Of a stretch of 64,000 bases of DNA, positions 26,314-35,124 are shown in pieces. The position numbers and the translations under genes were made by a program. Origin of the DNA: Serratia liquefaciens (GTDB lineage Bacteria; Pseudomonadota; Gammaproteobacteria; Enterobacterales; Enterobacteriaceae); contig NZ_CP088930.1 in the NCBI RefSeq assembly GCF_027594825.1, positions 62,001 to 126,000 on the forward strand, read 5' to 3'. The notes beneath the pieces were generated by a model, which did not search any database, was not told where the DNA came from, and saw only the letters and a program-made list of their open reading frames with translations. The stretch's first letter is position 1. Every line of letters starts with the position of its first letter.

Positions 26314-26372
26314 AAAATAGGAATGCACCTCTCCTTGTGATGAGGCGCATTTTGATTTTGGTCTTTTTTTTT
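26308..26372 (+). terminator. Conditional terminator in the bgl leader
   Basis: AAGACCAAAAT (26308-26318) and ATTTTGGTCTT (26355-26365) form a perfect 11-bp stem, with a nested inner stem and a run of nine Ts. It blocks entry into the PTS gene unless the RAT hairpin is stabilised by the antiterminator protein. Confidence 0.92.
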
Positions 26373-26393
26373 GCTTTTTACCGGGGATATTCG

Positions 26394-28259
26394 ATGGATT
26401 ACAAACAGTTGGGTCTGGATATTTTGGTGCAGGTCGGGGGCAAGAGCAACGTCAGCAAACTGACGCACTGTGCCACCCGTTTGCGCATGGAGTTTAACGA
26501 TGACAGCAAGGTACAAGCGAAAGCGATCGAGGCCTTGCCTGGGGTGATCAGCGTGGTGGAGCGTGGTGGTCAGTTTCAGATCGTGGTCGGCAACAACGTG
26601 CAGCAAACCTTCCGTGCGATGCAAAAAGAAATTGGCGATCTCAGTGGCCGTCAGAGCGAGAAAAACTCACCGGTTCGGGGAGGGGTGATTTCACAGATTA
26701 TCAGCGTTATTTCAACCACTTTCACGCCGGTGATCCCCGCTATCACCGGTGCGGGGATGATTAAGGCGCTGCTGGCGATCCTCAAACTGACCGGGGTGAT
26801 AGATGCCGCCAGTCCGACCTACCATCTGCTGGACACCATTGCCGATGCGGCCTTTTTCTTCCTGCCGGTGCTGCTGGCCTACGGCGCGGCAATTAAATTC
26901 GAATGTAACCCGATCCTGGCAATGACCATTGCCGGCGCCTTATTGCACCCCAATTTGGCGCAAATGCTGGCGGCGGGCACGGTGATTGATTTCGTCGGGA
27001 TACCGGTGCGCCTGGCGGATTACGCCGGCTCCGTGTTACCGATCATTTTCACCGTCTGGCTAATGTCCTATATCGAGCGTTTTGCCGAGAAAGTGTCGCC
27101 GACGATGATCAAGTTCTTCACCAAGCCTATGATTATCCTGTTGGTGACCGCCCCATTGGCGTTGGTGGTGGTGGGGCCGTTCGGCATCTTCCTCAACGAT
27201 CTGGTGGCTGCCGGTGCTGCTATCGTCGACGGTAAAGCCAGTTGGCTGATCCCTATGCTGATGGGCGGCCTCCAGCCGTTCCTGGTGATCACCGGTACGG
27301 CCTGGGCTATGACGCCGATCGCTACCGGTCAACTGAGTAAAAATGGTTTCGAAATGATTAACGGCCCAGGCATGTTGGCTTCCAACATTGCACAGGGCGC
27401 TGCGACGCTGTGCGTGGCTTTTCGCACCAAAAACAAAAATCTGCGCCAGCTGGCGTCCTCTGCGGGTTTCACCGCGCTGCTGGGCATCACTGAGCCTTCG
27501 TTGTACGGCGTGACGCTCAAACTGCGTAAACCGCTGATTGCAGCAATGATCGGCGGCGGCTGTGCCGGTATTTACGCCGGGCTGAGTGGGTTGGTGCGCT
27601 ATGCCTTCGTTTCTCCCGGATTGGCGGCGCTGCCGGCGTTTATCGGCGAAAACCCAATGAACATTGTCCATGCGCTGATCACCTGCGCCATTGCCATTGT
27701 GGTGACTTTTGCACTGACCTGGATCCTGGGGTTCGACGATCCGGTTGAAGAAACGGGATCCGGGGTTTCGGAGGCCGTCGGTGGCGGCGAACAGCAAATT
27801 TTTAGTCCGCTCAAGGGGCAACTGGTGGCATTGGAACAGGTTAACGACGACGTGTTCTCACAGAGTCTCTTGGGCCAGGGCATCGCGATACGGCCTCAGG
27901 AAGGGGTTTTGCGTGCACCGCTGGCGGGGGAAGTCGTGACTTTCCTGCCTTCCATGCATGCGGTCGGTATCAAGGGGGACAACGGCGTCGAACTGCTGGT
28001 GCATATTGGCATCGATACCGTCAATCTGGCGGGGCAATATTTCACTTCGGATCTTAAAATTGGCGATCGCGTCCAGGTGGGAGATGAACTGGTGCGCTTT
28101 GATCTGCAAGCGATCGTCGGGCTGGGTTACGACATCACCACGCCGGTACTGGTGGTTAACAGCGAAGCTTTTCCTCAGCTGAATTGCCGCCAACCGGGGG
28201 CCGTGGATTTTGGGCAGCCCATCATCACCCTTAATAATGCACAGCAGGAGCAGGCATGA
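26394..28259 (+). CDS. bglF: Beta-glucoside PTS transporter, EIIBCA
   Basis: A 621-residue phosphotransferase permease that imports and phosphorylates beta-glucosides. Domain order is EIIB (Cys in LTHCATRLRMEF, about residue 24), ten-helix EIIC (about 100-460) and EIIA (phospho-His in ELLVHIGIDTVNL near residue 545). E. coli BglF has 625 residues. In E. coli the homologue also phosphorylates and inactivates BglG, so it is probably both transporter and sensor. The ATG follows GGGGATA. The next gene overlaps its stop as ATGA. ascF- or arbF-like naming is equally possible. Confidence 0.92.
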   Translation: MDYKQLGLDILVQVGGKSNVSKLTHCATRLRMEFNDDSKVQAKAIEALPGVISVVERGGQFQIVVGNNVQQTFRAMQKEIGDLSGRQSEKNSPVRGGVISQIISVISTTFTPVIPAITGAGMIKALLAILKLTGVIDAASPTYHLLDTIADAAFFFLPVLLAYGAAIKFECNPILAMTIAGALLHPNLAQMLAAGTVIDFVGIPVRLADYAGSVLPIIFTVWLMSYIERFAEKVSPTMIKFFTKPMIILLVTAPLALVVVGPFGIFLNDLVAAGAAIVDGKASWLIPMLMGGLQPFLVITGTAWAMTPIATGQLSKNGFEMINGPGMLASNIAQGAATLCVAFRTKNKNLRQLASSAGFTALLGITEPSLYGVTLKLRKPLIAAMIGGGCAGIYAGLSGLVRYAFVSPGLAALPAFIGENPMNIVHALITCAIAIVVTFALTWILGFDDPVEETGSGVSEAVGGGEQQIFSPLKGQLVALEQVNDDVFSQSLLGQGIAIRPQEGVLRAPLAGEVVTFLPSMHAVGIKGDNGVELLVHIGIDTVNLAGQYFTSDLKIGDRVQVGDELVRFDLQAIVGLGYDITTPVLVVNSEAFPQLNCRQPGAVDFGQPIITLNNAQQEQA

Positions 28260-29668
28260 TTTACCAACGACTGAACGATTTCCCCGCAGATTTTCTGTGG
28301 GGGGCTTCCACCTCTGCCTATCAGGTGGAGGGGGCCTGGAACGAAGACGGCAAAAGTCCATCGACTGTCGATATGCTTGATCATCCGGCAGAAACCGCTG
28401 ATTTTAAGGTCGCCAGCGATCACTATCATCGCTTCCGGGAAGATGTGCAGCTGTTTGCCGAACTGGGGTTAAAGGCCTACCGTTTCTCGATTGCCTGGAC
28501 GCGAGTACTGCCGCAGGGAACCGGCGAGGTCAATGCCGCAGGGCTGGATTTTTACCGCCAGTTGATTGATGAACTGCTGAGCCATGGTATAGAACCTGTC
28601 GTAACGCTCTATCACTTTGATCTGCCTTATGTGCTTGAGCAACAGGGCGGTTGGTCGAACCGCGCCACCATCGATGCCTTTGTCGATTATGCCGAAGTGT
28701 TGTTTGACGCTTTTGGTGACCGGGTAAAATATTGGCTGACCATCAACGAGCAGAACACCATGATCCTGCATCCGGGCGCCATTGGCACGCCGAAGGGCGG
28801 TGAGCTGCCGTCCAGGCGAGTGCTGTATCAGCAAAGCCACCATATGTTGGTGGCTCAGGCCCGGGTGATGGCGTTGTGTCATCAGCGCTGCCCGGCCGGG
28901 AAGATCGGCCCGGCGATTAATACCACCTCGATGTATCAGGAAACCTGCAATCCGCTGGATGCCATTGCCGCTCATAACTGGGAAACGCTGCGCTGCTGGA
29001 GCTTCCTCGACGTGGCCGTGCATGGTCGTTATAACCCGCTGGCCTGGCGTTACCTGTTGGATCGTCAGTTGGCGCCACGGACTGAACCCGGTGACGCGAC
29101 GCTGTTGCTGCAGGGCAAACCGGACTTCGTGGCGATAAATTATTACTCGACCGCCACCATTGCCGCCAGCCGAGGCGATGCGTCGGACATCAGTGCACGG
29201 GCTGGCGATCAGCAAATCATGCTGGGGGAACCGGGGGTCTACCGCGCGGCGGAGAATCCGTTTGTCGGCAAAACCCGCTACGGCTGGGTGATCGATCCGG
29301 TCGGATTACGGCTGACGCTGCGCAAAACCGCGGAACGTTACCATTTACCGATATTAATTACTGAAAACGGCATTGGCGCCCCGGACCAGCTGCAGGCCGA
29401 TGATACAATCAACGACGATTACCGCATCGAGTTTATGCGTCAGCACGTCGAACAGATGCAGTTGGCCATCAACGATGGCGTCGAACTGATCGGCTATTGC
29501 CCCTGGGCGGCAATAGACGTGGTCAGCACCCATCAGGGCTATGCCAAGCGCTACGGGTTTATCTATGTAAACCGGGGTGAGCAGGATCTGAAGGATCTGC
29601 GGCGGATCAAAAAGCGCAGTTTTGACTGGTACCAGCGGCTGATTGTCTCCAATGGCCGGCAACGATAA
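28256..29668 (+). CDS. bglB: 6-phospho-beta-glucosidase (GH1)
   Basis: A 470-residue cytosolic glycosidase that splits the phosphorylated glucosides made by the adjacent PTS. GH1 landmarks are FLWGASTSAYQVEGAWNEDG at the N-terminus, the acid/base glutamate in LTINEQN near residue 167, and the nucleophile in ITENGIGAPD near residue 370. The late YAKRYGFIYVN supports the family. It overlaps the EIIBCA gene by 4 bases and so is translationally coupled. AscB- or ArbB-type substrates such as arbutin or salicin are likely. Confidence 0.92.
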   Translation: MIYQRLNDFPADFLWGASTSAYQVEGAWNEDGKSPSTVDMLDHPAETADFKVASDHYHRFREDVQLFAELGLKAYRFSIAWTRVLPQGTGEVNAAGLDFYRQLIDELLSHGIEPVVTLYHFDLPYVLEQQGGWSNRATIDAFVDYAEVLFDAFGDRVKYWLTINEQNTMILHPGAIGTPKGGELPSRRVLYQQSHHMLVAQARVMALCHQRCPAGKIGPAINTTSMYQETCNPLDAIAAHNWETLRCWSFLDVAVHGRYNPLAWRYLLDRQLAPRTEPGDATLLLQGKPDFVAINYYSTATIAASRGDASDISARAGDQQIMLGEPGVYRAAENPFVGKTRYGWVIDPVGLRLTLRKTAERYHLPILITENGIGAPDQLQADDTINDDYRIEFMRQHVEQMQLAINDGVELIGYCPWAAIDVVSTHQGYAKRYGFIYVNRGEQDLKDLRRIKKRSFDWYQRLIVSNGRQR

Positions 29669-29694
29669 TAAAAACAGAGGGTGTGGCCGCGACG

Positions 29695-30534
29695 ATGAAA
29701 GTCATTAAGGTACTCAATAATAGCCTGGTGCTATCGGCGGATGACGATAACCATGAAGCTATCGTGATGGGCAAGGGTATTGGCTTTAACAGCAAAGTGG
29801 GTGACGTTCTCGACCCGGCCGCGATAGAGAAAGTGTATGTGGTGCAGAACAGTCAAAAGGGTCGCGATTACCTGCGGCTGATCGAAACCACGCCGGAAGA
29901 GCACATCGAGATTGTGCAGATGATCCTGGCGGAGGCCAACCGGCAACTTAACGGGCGGATTAACGAACAGATTTTCTTTACGCTGGCAGACCATATCAGT
30001 TTCGCCATTGAGCGCTATCACAAAGGGATCGCGATCCAGAACCGCCTGCTGTTCGAGGTGAAGCGTTTTTACCCGCAGGAGTTCGCGGTGGCGACCCAGG
30101 CACTGGCACACATTAACCGGCGGCTGAACATTACGCTACCGGAAGAGGAAGCGGGCAACATTGCTTTTCATCTGGTTAATGGTCAAACCGACGTGCAGAA
30201 CATGGAACATACGCTGCTGTCGGTGAAGATGCTGAAAGACATTTTCAATATCATCAAATACCATTTTCGCATCACGATCGACACCGACTCTCTCAACTAC
30301 TCGCGTTTTTTAGTGCATATGCAGTTTTTCATACAGCGAATGGTGGAAGGGCAACAAATGGCGTCGAAAGACGACTTTATCTTCGCGCAGGTGACCAGGG
30401 AGTACCCCGATGCCTATCGCGGCGCGCTGCTGATCCGCGACTATGTGAAGAATCTGCTGCAAATGGAAATGTCGAACGATGAACTGCTGTATCTGGTGAT
30501 CCACCTGACGCGTATTGCCGAGCGGTCAGATTAG
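29695..30534 (+). CDS. bglG: BglG/LicT-family transcriptional antiterminator
   Basis: A 279-residue RNA-binding regulator. The CAT domain at residues 1-55 (KVIKVLNNSLVLSADD, VMGKGIGFNSKVGD) binds the leader RAT. Two PRD domains follow with conserved histidines in TLADHISFAIER, NIAFHLVNGQ and LVIHLTRIAE, sites of PTS phosphorylation. Unlike E. coli, where bglG comes first, it is the last gene here. Only the leader RAT was found; no second one lies before this gene. A GTG at 29683 is a less likely start. Its end overlaps the convergent LysR gene by 4 bases. Confidence 0.92.
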   Translation: MKVIKVLNNSLVLSADDDNHEAIVMGKGIGFNSKVGDVLDPAAIEKVYVVQNSQKGRDYLRLIETTPEEHIEIVQMILAEANRQLNGRINEQIFFTLADHISFAIERYHKGIAIQNRLLFEVKRFYPQEFAVATQALAHINRRLNITLPEEEAGNIAFHLVNGQTDVQNMEHTLLSVKMLKDIFNIIKYHFRITIDTDSLNYSRFLVHMQFFIQRMVEGQQMASKDDFIFAQVTREYPDAYRGALLIRDYVKNLLQMEMSNDELLYLVIHLTRIAERSD

Positions 30535-31445
30535 CCGGGCGACTGCTCGCTGACGGCTTCGGCCACCAGATCGCGAAAGCGTTGGATGATGGCCGAAGTC
30601 CGGTTGCTGCGCAGCGCCAGATAAAGCGGCGCGCTGAGCTGAGCCTGTTCGGCAATGGTTCGGTAAACGATGCCGTCGCCGCCTAATCTTCGCATCGAAG
30701 CCGGTACGATCGACAAGCCCAACCCGGCGGCCACCAGACTTAGCGTGGCGGGCAGGCGCGGGGCTTCCTGAATAACGCGAGGGCTGAACCCGGCGCGGTG
30801 GCAGGCAGCCAGAATGGCGTCATACAAACCCTGACCCGCCGGCCGGCGGTAGAGAATAAAAGCTTCTTGAATCAGCGCCGTCAGCGGCAGCGGTTGATCG
30901 TCATGGGTGGCCAGCGGGTGACCGATGGGCAGGGCGATCAGCATCGGCTCGCGCAGCACCGGCGCAATTGTCAAACCAGGAATACCGCCAACCGGCGAAC
31001 GGACAAAGGCCACGTCGAGCCGCTCATCCACCAGGGCATCCAACAGTTCACCGCTGCCGGCCTCTTCCAACTGAGTGGTAATGCCAGGCAGGATCTCACG
31101 GTAGCGGCGCAGCAGATTGGGCACGAAGGGATGCAATGCGGCCGAGCTGGTAAAACCGATGGCGATATGACCTTGTTCGCCCCGTGCGGCGCGGTGTACC
31201 GCTTCGGTCAGATGTTCTGCCCGCGTCAGTAGCGCCCGCGCTTCATTGAACAACACGCTGCCGGCCTCGGTAACGCGTACGCCGCGGGGCAGACGTTGCA
31301 GCAGTTTTACCCCCAATTCCTCTTCCAGCCCCTGTAACAGGCGGGTCAACGGCGGTTGTTGAATAAACAGTCGTTCGGCGGCGCGGGTGATATTGCCTTC
31401 CTCTACCACAGTAACGAAAGCCCTCAGGCGGCGAAGTTCGATCAT
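30531..31445 (-). CDS. LysR-family regulator beside the chromate transporter genes
   Basis: A 304-residue regulator. The helix-turn-helix is in VVEEGNITRAAERLFIQQPP, followed by LTRLLQGLEEELGVKLLQR and a LysR effector domain. The start was set at MIELRRLRAF, where the family begins. A longer opening up to 31580 runs into the divergent gene. It diverges from the chromate transporter pair with about 105 bases between, so it is their likely regulator. The FIQQPPLTR form resembles the CbbR/CatR-like branch. Confidence 0.85.
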   Translation of the reverse strand: MIELRRLRAFVTVVEEGNITRAAERLFIQQPPLTRLLQGLEEELGVKLLQRLPRGVRVTEAGSVLFNEARALLTRAEHLTEAVHRAARGEQGHIAIGFTSSAALHPFVPNLLRRYREILPGITTQLEEAGSGELLDALVDERLDVAFVRSPVGGIPGLTIAPVLREPMLIALPIGHPLATHDDQPLPLTALIQEAFILYRRPAGQGLYDAILAACHRAGFSPRVIQEAPRLPATLSLVAAGLGLSIVPASMRRLGGDGIVYRTIAEQAQLSAPLYLALRSNRTSAIIQRFRDLVAEAVSEQSPG

Positions 31446-31550
31446 TGACATACCCTGTAGGTATCCTTGTTGCTTCAGAAATGCATTAGACATCATGGCA
31501 TGGCGACGCGCATCATACCAGCCATCAAAATAAGCGATGTGGAACGAACA

Positions 31551-32123
31551 ATGTCCGAATCTGATGCGGTAAAAAATCACCCGCTGGCAACACCGCCGGC
31601 TAACGGCGAGTTGTTTTTGGGCTTTCTAATGCTGGGGTTGATTGGCTTTGGCGGGGTGTTGCCCCTGGCGCGAAATATGCTGGTAGAAGATCGTCGTTGG
31701 CTCAGTGGCCAGCAGTTTACCGAGCTGCTGGGGCTGTGCCAGTTTCTGCCGGGCGGCAACGTGATTAACCTTTCGGTCGCGGTTGGCATGGAGTTTCGTG
31801 GCCTGCGGGGCGCCTTTTGCGCACTGCTGGGGCTGATCAGCGCACCGACGGCCATCGTGGTCGGTTTGGGTATGGTTTATGCCCGCTTCCAAAATGACGC
31901 CCACGTGCAACACGTGTTTGCCGGGCTGGCGGCGGCGGCGGCCGGTTTGCTGCTGTCTACCGGGGTAAAAATGCTGTTGCCACTGCGCGGTAAATGGCTG
32001 GCGTTGGGCATTGTGGCGCTGTGTCTGATCGCCATCGCCTGGCTGCGCCTGCCCTTGCTGCCGACCATGCTGACATTGGCGCCGTTGAGCATCTTGCTGA
32101 TGTGGTGGAGGGATCGCTCATGA
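31551..32123 (+). CDS. Chromate transporter, N-terminal-type half (split ChrA)
   Basis: A 190-residue membrane protein with one CHR domain: LMLGLIGFGGVLPLARNMLV, then FTELLGLCQFLPGGNVINLSV and several hydrophobic segments. Full-length ChrA fuses two such domains; here two short genes supply them as a pair. The ATG lies about 105 bases from the divergent LysR start. The stop overlaps the next ATG (ATGA). The family exports chromate, but short-chain pairs beside LysR genes may carry other oxyanions or organic acids. Confidence 0.87.
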   Translation: MSESDAVKNHPLATPPANGELFLGFLMLGLIGFGGVLPLARNMLVEDRRWLSGQQFTELLGLCQFLPGGNVINLSVAVGMEFRGLRGAFCALLGLISAPTAIVVGLGMVYARFQNDAHVQHVFAGLAAAAAGLLLSTGVKMLLPLRGKWLALGIVALCLIAIAWLRLPLLPTMLTLAPLSILLMWWRDRS

Positions 32124-32641
32124 TGGCCGTATTGATCTCGCTGGCGATCATATTCACCGAGCTGTCACTGCTGGCGTTTGGCGGCGGCATGACCATTCTG
32201 CCGGAAATGCAGCGTCAGGTGGTGGAGGTTCACCAATGGATGAGTGCGCAGGAGTTCAGCGCGCTGTTCGCCATGGCGCAGGCCGCACCGGGGCCGAACA
32301 TGATGATTGTGCCGCTGGTGGGGTGGCACGTGGCCGGTTGGGCCGGGCTGTTGGTGTCTTCCGTCGCCAAGTTCGGTCCTTCGTCGATGGTTACCCTGTT
32401 GGTGATGGGCGTCTGGCGACGCTTCAAGGATAAGCCATGGCGGCGTAGGGTGCAGAGCGGTTTGGTGCCGGTGACCGTCGGCCTGGTGGCGGCCAGTGGC
32501 GTGCTGATTGCCGAAGCTTCCGCACCGAATTGGCCGTTGGCGATGATTATCCTGCTGGCAACGGTGCTGAGTATGAGCAAACGCATTCACCCATTATGGG
32601 TGTTGGCGGGCGGGGCGATACTGGGGCTGTTGGTGGCGTAA
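32120..32641 (+). CDS. Chromate transporter, C-terminal-type half
   Basis: A 173-residue partner with the second CHR domain: LSLLAFGGGMTILPEMQRQVV and FSALFAMAQAAPGPNMMIVPL, followed by four to five hydrophobic segments. It is coupled to the first half by a 4-base overlap. The two chains presumably dimerise in opposite orientation to make one transporter. Its stop faces the inh gene across a hairpin. Confidence 0.87.
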   Translation: MMAVLISLAIIFTELSLLAFGGGMTILPEMQRQVVEVHQWMSAQEFSALFAMAQAAPGPNMMIVPLVGWHVAGWAGLLVSSVAKFGPSSMVTLLVMGVWRRFKDKPWRRRVQSGLVPVTVGLVAASGVLIAEASAPNWPLAMIILLATVLSMSKRIHPLWVLAGGAILGLLVA

Positions 32642-32648
32642 TCGATAT

Positions 32649-32672
32649 TGGCGGCAGGGGTTGCTGCCGCCA
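32649..32672. terminator. Hairpin between convergent chromate transporter and inh genes
   Basis: TGGCGGCAG and CTGCCGCCA pair over 9 bp around GGGTTG. No strong T run follows on either strand. Confidence 0.55.
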
Positions 32673-32679
32673 GAGTGAG

Positions 32680-33096
32680 TTACTGGCGCGGCGTCAGAGA
32701 AAAGCGGGGCTTGCCGTTATGGTTCATCACTTCATAGCGTTTGGGGGCCGTCAGCGCCAGAAACGCTACCATGCTGCCATCGGCATTGGTCAGCGTCATG
32801 CCGTCCGGCGTCGGGCGCCAGGCCACTGGCAGTTCGGTGAGCGACAAGGGTTGCAGACACTGCTCTGAAGCGGTGAAACGGTAGGCATTAGTCCCCTCAA
32901 TCAGTTCATCGCTTAATTCAACGTGGCAGGCTGGGGCTTTGCCTTCGGCATCGTTCAACTGCCAGTGCCCCTTCAGCGCAGAGGGGGCCAGCAGGGGCAG
33001 TGAACTGGCAAAGGTAGTGCTGCTTAACATAAGGCTCATAACAACTCCTGTCAGGGCAACGCGCCTGAGTGCGCGCAAAGAGAGAAATCTCGACAT
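32680..33096 (-). CDS. inh: Serralysin inhibitor Inh (periplasmic)
   Basis: A 138-residue exported protein of the AprI/Inh family. A Sec signal is cut near TTFASS, followed by about 105 residues of small beta-barrel. Family landmarks are LKGHWQLNDAEGKAPACHVEL, SEQCLQPL and WRPTPDGMTLTNADGSMVAFL. The two cysteines form the usual disulfide. Inh binds the active site of serralysin-type proteases and protects the periplasm. AAGGAG precedes the ATG at 33096. It is divergent from the serralysin gene, while in Dickeya the homologue heads the protease export operon. Confidence 0.92.
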   Translation of the reverse strand: MSRFLSLRALRRVALTGVVMSLMLSSTTFASSLPLLAPSALKGHWQLNDAEGKAPACHVELSDELIEGTNAYRFTASEQCLQPLSLTELPVAWRPTPDGMTLTNADGSMVAFLALTAPKRYEVMNHNGKPRFSLTPRQ

Positions 33097-33457
33097 CGGC
33101 CACTCCTTACTGAAATCCGTTAATACCATAGCACGATCCTTGTTGCTGGGTGAGCCAAGGATAAGCGATTTTAATACTCGTTTATTCTGAATCAATGAAT
33201 AACCCGCAGTATAAATGACGAGCAATTAAAGCCAGTAGTCTTCTTTTTATTGTGGTCTATATTTTTCAATCAATTGTTTTTAATTGTTTTAATGATTTTA
33301 TTTGATTTGGAATGCCTGCTTATTATTGCACTGTTGTATGGTTGCGCCGTCAGACTAATTCCCTATGCTGGGTTGCGGAACTGGAATGTTCCCATTAGTT
33401 ATTTTGATTGAATGCCTCACCAATTGAGTAAATTCCTATTGTGTAAAGGAGAATGCG
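33097..33457. other. AT-rich divergent promoter region of inh and serralysin
   Basis: A 361-base gap with long A/T tracts, typical of H-NS-controlled exoprotein promoters. A small stem, GGAAC-TGGAAT-GTTCC, lies at 33377-33392. No CRP consensus or sigma-54 element was seen. Confidence 0.4.
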
Positions 33458-35068
33458 ATGAACCGCAATCACAATGAAATTTTGCAAGATGACGAAGCGT
33501 TTACCGGCCTGGCGGCCACATCCCCTCATGATCCCAACTATCAATTCTACTATCACCAAACCGGCAGCATCTATAACGGACTGGGCTATGGCGCTTATCT
33601 GACGTTGGATAATGCCAATCTCTACAGCAACCAGCGAGGCACCGGCCCGCTTACCACCTGGGGCAAGACCCGTGAAAACTACAGCTCCGAGCGCGCAGCC
33701 GATCAGCTGACTCGCAGTGGGTATACGCACAACGGCGACAACGTTTTCCATCAGCCGGCAGATCTGACCTTTTCCTTCCTGACCCAGGAAGCGCTGGATG
33801 TTATCGGCAGAACCGGAACGGGTAACAACGCCAATAAAGGGCTGGAGCCGTTGACCGAAGCGGCTAAAAGCCAGGCGTTAAAATCGATGCAAGCCTGGGC
33901 AGACGTGGCAAATGTCACCTTTACCGAAGCGCAGTCCACGGATCTGAACCACCGGGCGGATATCACCTTCGCTTATTACACCCAGAAAGCCGATGGTAGC
34001 GCAGCGGATGACAATGCCTTTGGTTACTATCCAGCCACCTCTAATCCTGCGGATGATAACAGCTACGCCGGTACGGTCTGGTTTAACAAAGGTTTTCTTA
34101 CTCATCAAGCGCCGGTGCCAGGGGATTTCAGCAGCCAGACCTTCACCCATGAAATTGGCCATGCGTTGGGGTTGCTGCACCCTGGCGATTATGACGCTTC
34201 CGACGACAGGGATCCCACTTATATCGATGACGCCGTGTATTATCAGGATTCGGTTCAATACTCGATAATGAGCTACTTCAGCGGCAATAACACCGGCTCC
34301 GATACCAAAGGGGTCAACGGTTATGGCCCGATGATCGACGACATCGCCGCGATGCAGAAACTGTACGGTGCCAATATGGAGACGCGCACCGGGGATTCGG
34401 TTTACGGCTTTAATTCCAATACCGGGCGCGACTTCTTGACCGCAACGGCAGATAACGGCAAGCCGGTGAACTTTGCGGTGTGGGACGCTGGCGGTAATGA
34501 CACGCTGGATTTTTCCGGCTACAGCCAGCAGCAGCTGATTAATCTTAATGACGGCGCATTTTCCAGCGTGGGCGGTGGCACGCAGAACGTGGCGATTGCC
34601 AATAATGCGGTGATCGAGAACGCCATTGGCGGCAGCGGTCGCGACGTGATCATCGGCAACGAACAGGCCAACCTGCTGGCCGGCAATGCCGGTTCGGACA
34701 TGCTGTATGGCGGGTTGGGGGCGGACCACCTGTGGGGCGGCAAAGACGCCAATAACTTCGCCGACTATTTCGTTTACCTCAATGCCAATGAGTCCACCAC
34801 TACGGCATTCGATGTGATCGAGGATTTCGAGCACGGGATTGACAAGATCGACCTCTCGGGGCTGCGTTTCAACAACAGCCTGAGTGAACTGCGGTTGATC
34901 GACAGTGCCGATAGTTTCAGCGGCCAGAAAGGCGAGTTTAAACTTAACTTCGATACCTTTAACGGCACGACGGATTTACTGCTGAATACCCATAACGACA
35001 GCTATGCGGCGGACTTCAAAATCCACGTTGTCGGCCAGGTGGAACAAAGCGATATTCTGTTTGCCTGA
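33458..35068 (+). CDS. Serralysin-family extracellular zinc metalloprotease
   Basis: A 536-residue secreted protease, somewhat longer than the classical 487-504-residue serralysins. It has a short propeptide and no Sec signal, as expected for type I secretion. The zinc motif HEIGHALGLLHPGD begins at His231, and the Met-turn is SIMSYFSG. Calcium-binding RTX repeats follow (GGSGRDVIIGNEQ, LLAGNAGSDMLYGGLGADHL). The C-terminus DILFA fits a type I signal. AAAGGAG precedes the ATG. Its ABC/HlyD/TolC exporter is not in the window and must be elsewhere; the C39 exporter at 15.7-19 kb is a different kind. Confidence 0.95.
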   Translation: MNRNHNEILQDDEAFTGLAATSPHDPNYQFYYHQTGSIYNGLGYGAYLTLDNANLYSNQRGTGPLTTWGKTRENYSSERAADQLTRSGYTHNGDNVFHQPADLTFSFLTQEALDVIGRTGTGNNANKGLEPLTEAAKSQALKSMQAWADVANVTFTEAQSTDLNHRADITFAYYTQKADGSAADDNAFGYYPATSNPADDNSYAGTVWFNKGFLTHQAPVPGDFSSQTFTHEIGHALGLLHPGDYDASDDRDPTYIDDAVYYQDSVQYSIMSYFSGNNTGSDTKGVNGYGPMIDDIAAMQKLYGANMETRTGDSVYGFNSNTGRDFLTATADNGKPVNFAVWDAGGNDTLDFSGYSQQQLINLNDGAFSSVGGGTQNVAIANNAVIENAIGGSGRDVIIGNEQANLLAGNAGSDMLYGGLGADHLWGGKDANNFADYFVYLNANESTTTAFDVIEDFEHGIDKIDLSGLRFNNSLSELRLIDSADSFSGQKGEFKLNFDTFNGTTDLLLNTHNDSYAADFKIHVVGQVEQSDILFA

Positions 35069-35082
35069 GTGCCACGCTTGAT

Positions 35083-35104
35083 AAGGGCCTTACGGCCCTT
35101 TTAC
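35083..35104 (+). terminator. Terminator after serralysin
   Basis: AAGGGCC-TTAC-GGCCCTT forms a 7-bp stem ending in a TTTT run, 15 bases after the protease stop. Confidence 0.8.
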
Positions 35105-35124
35105 TAAAGCGCCATCCCCGGCCT

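Noticed and set aside
33458..35068. Serralysin as substrate of the exporter at 15.7-19 kb
   Set aside because: RTX proteases use exporters with a degenerate C39-like domain and a C-terminal signal; this exporter has an active leader peptidase for double-glycine peptides.
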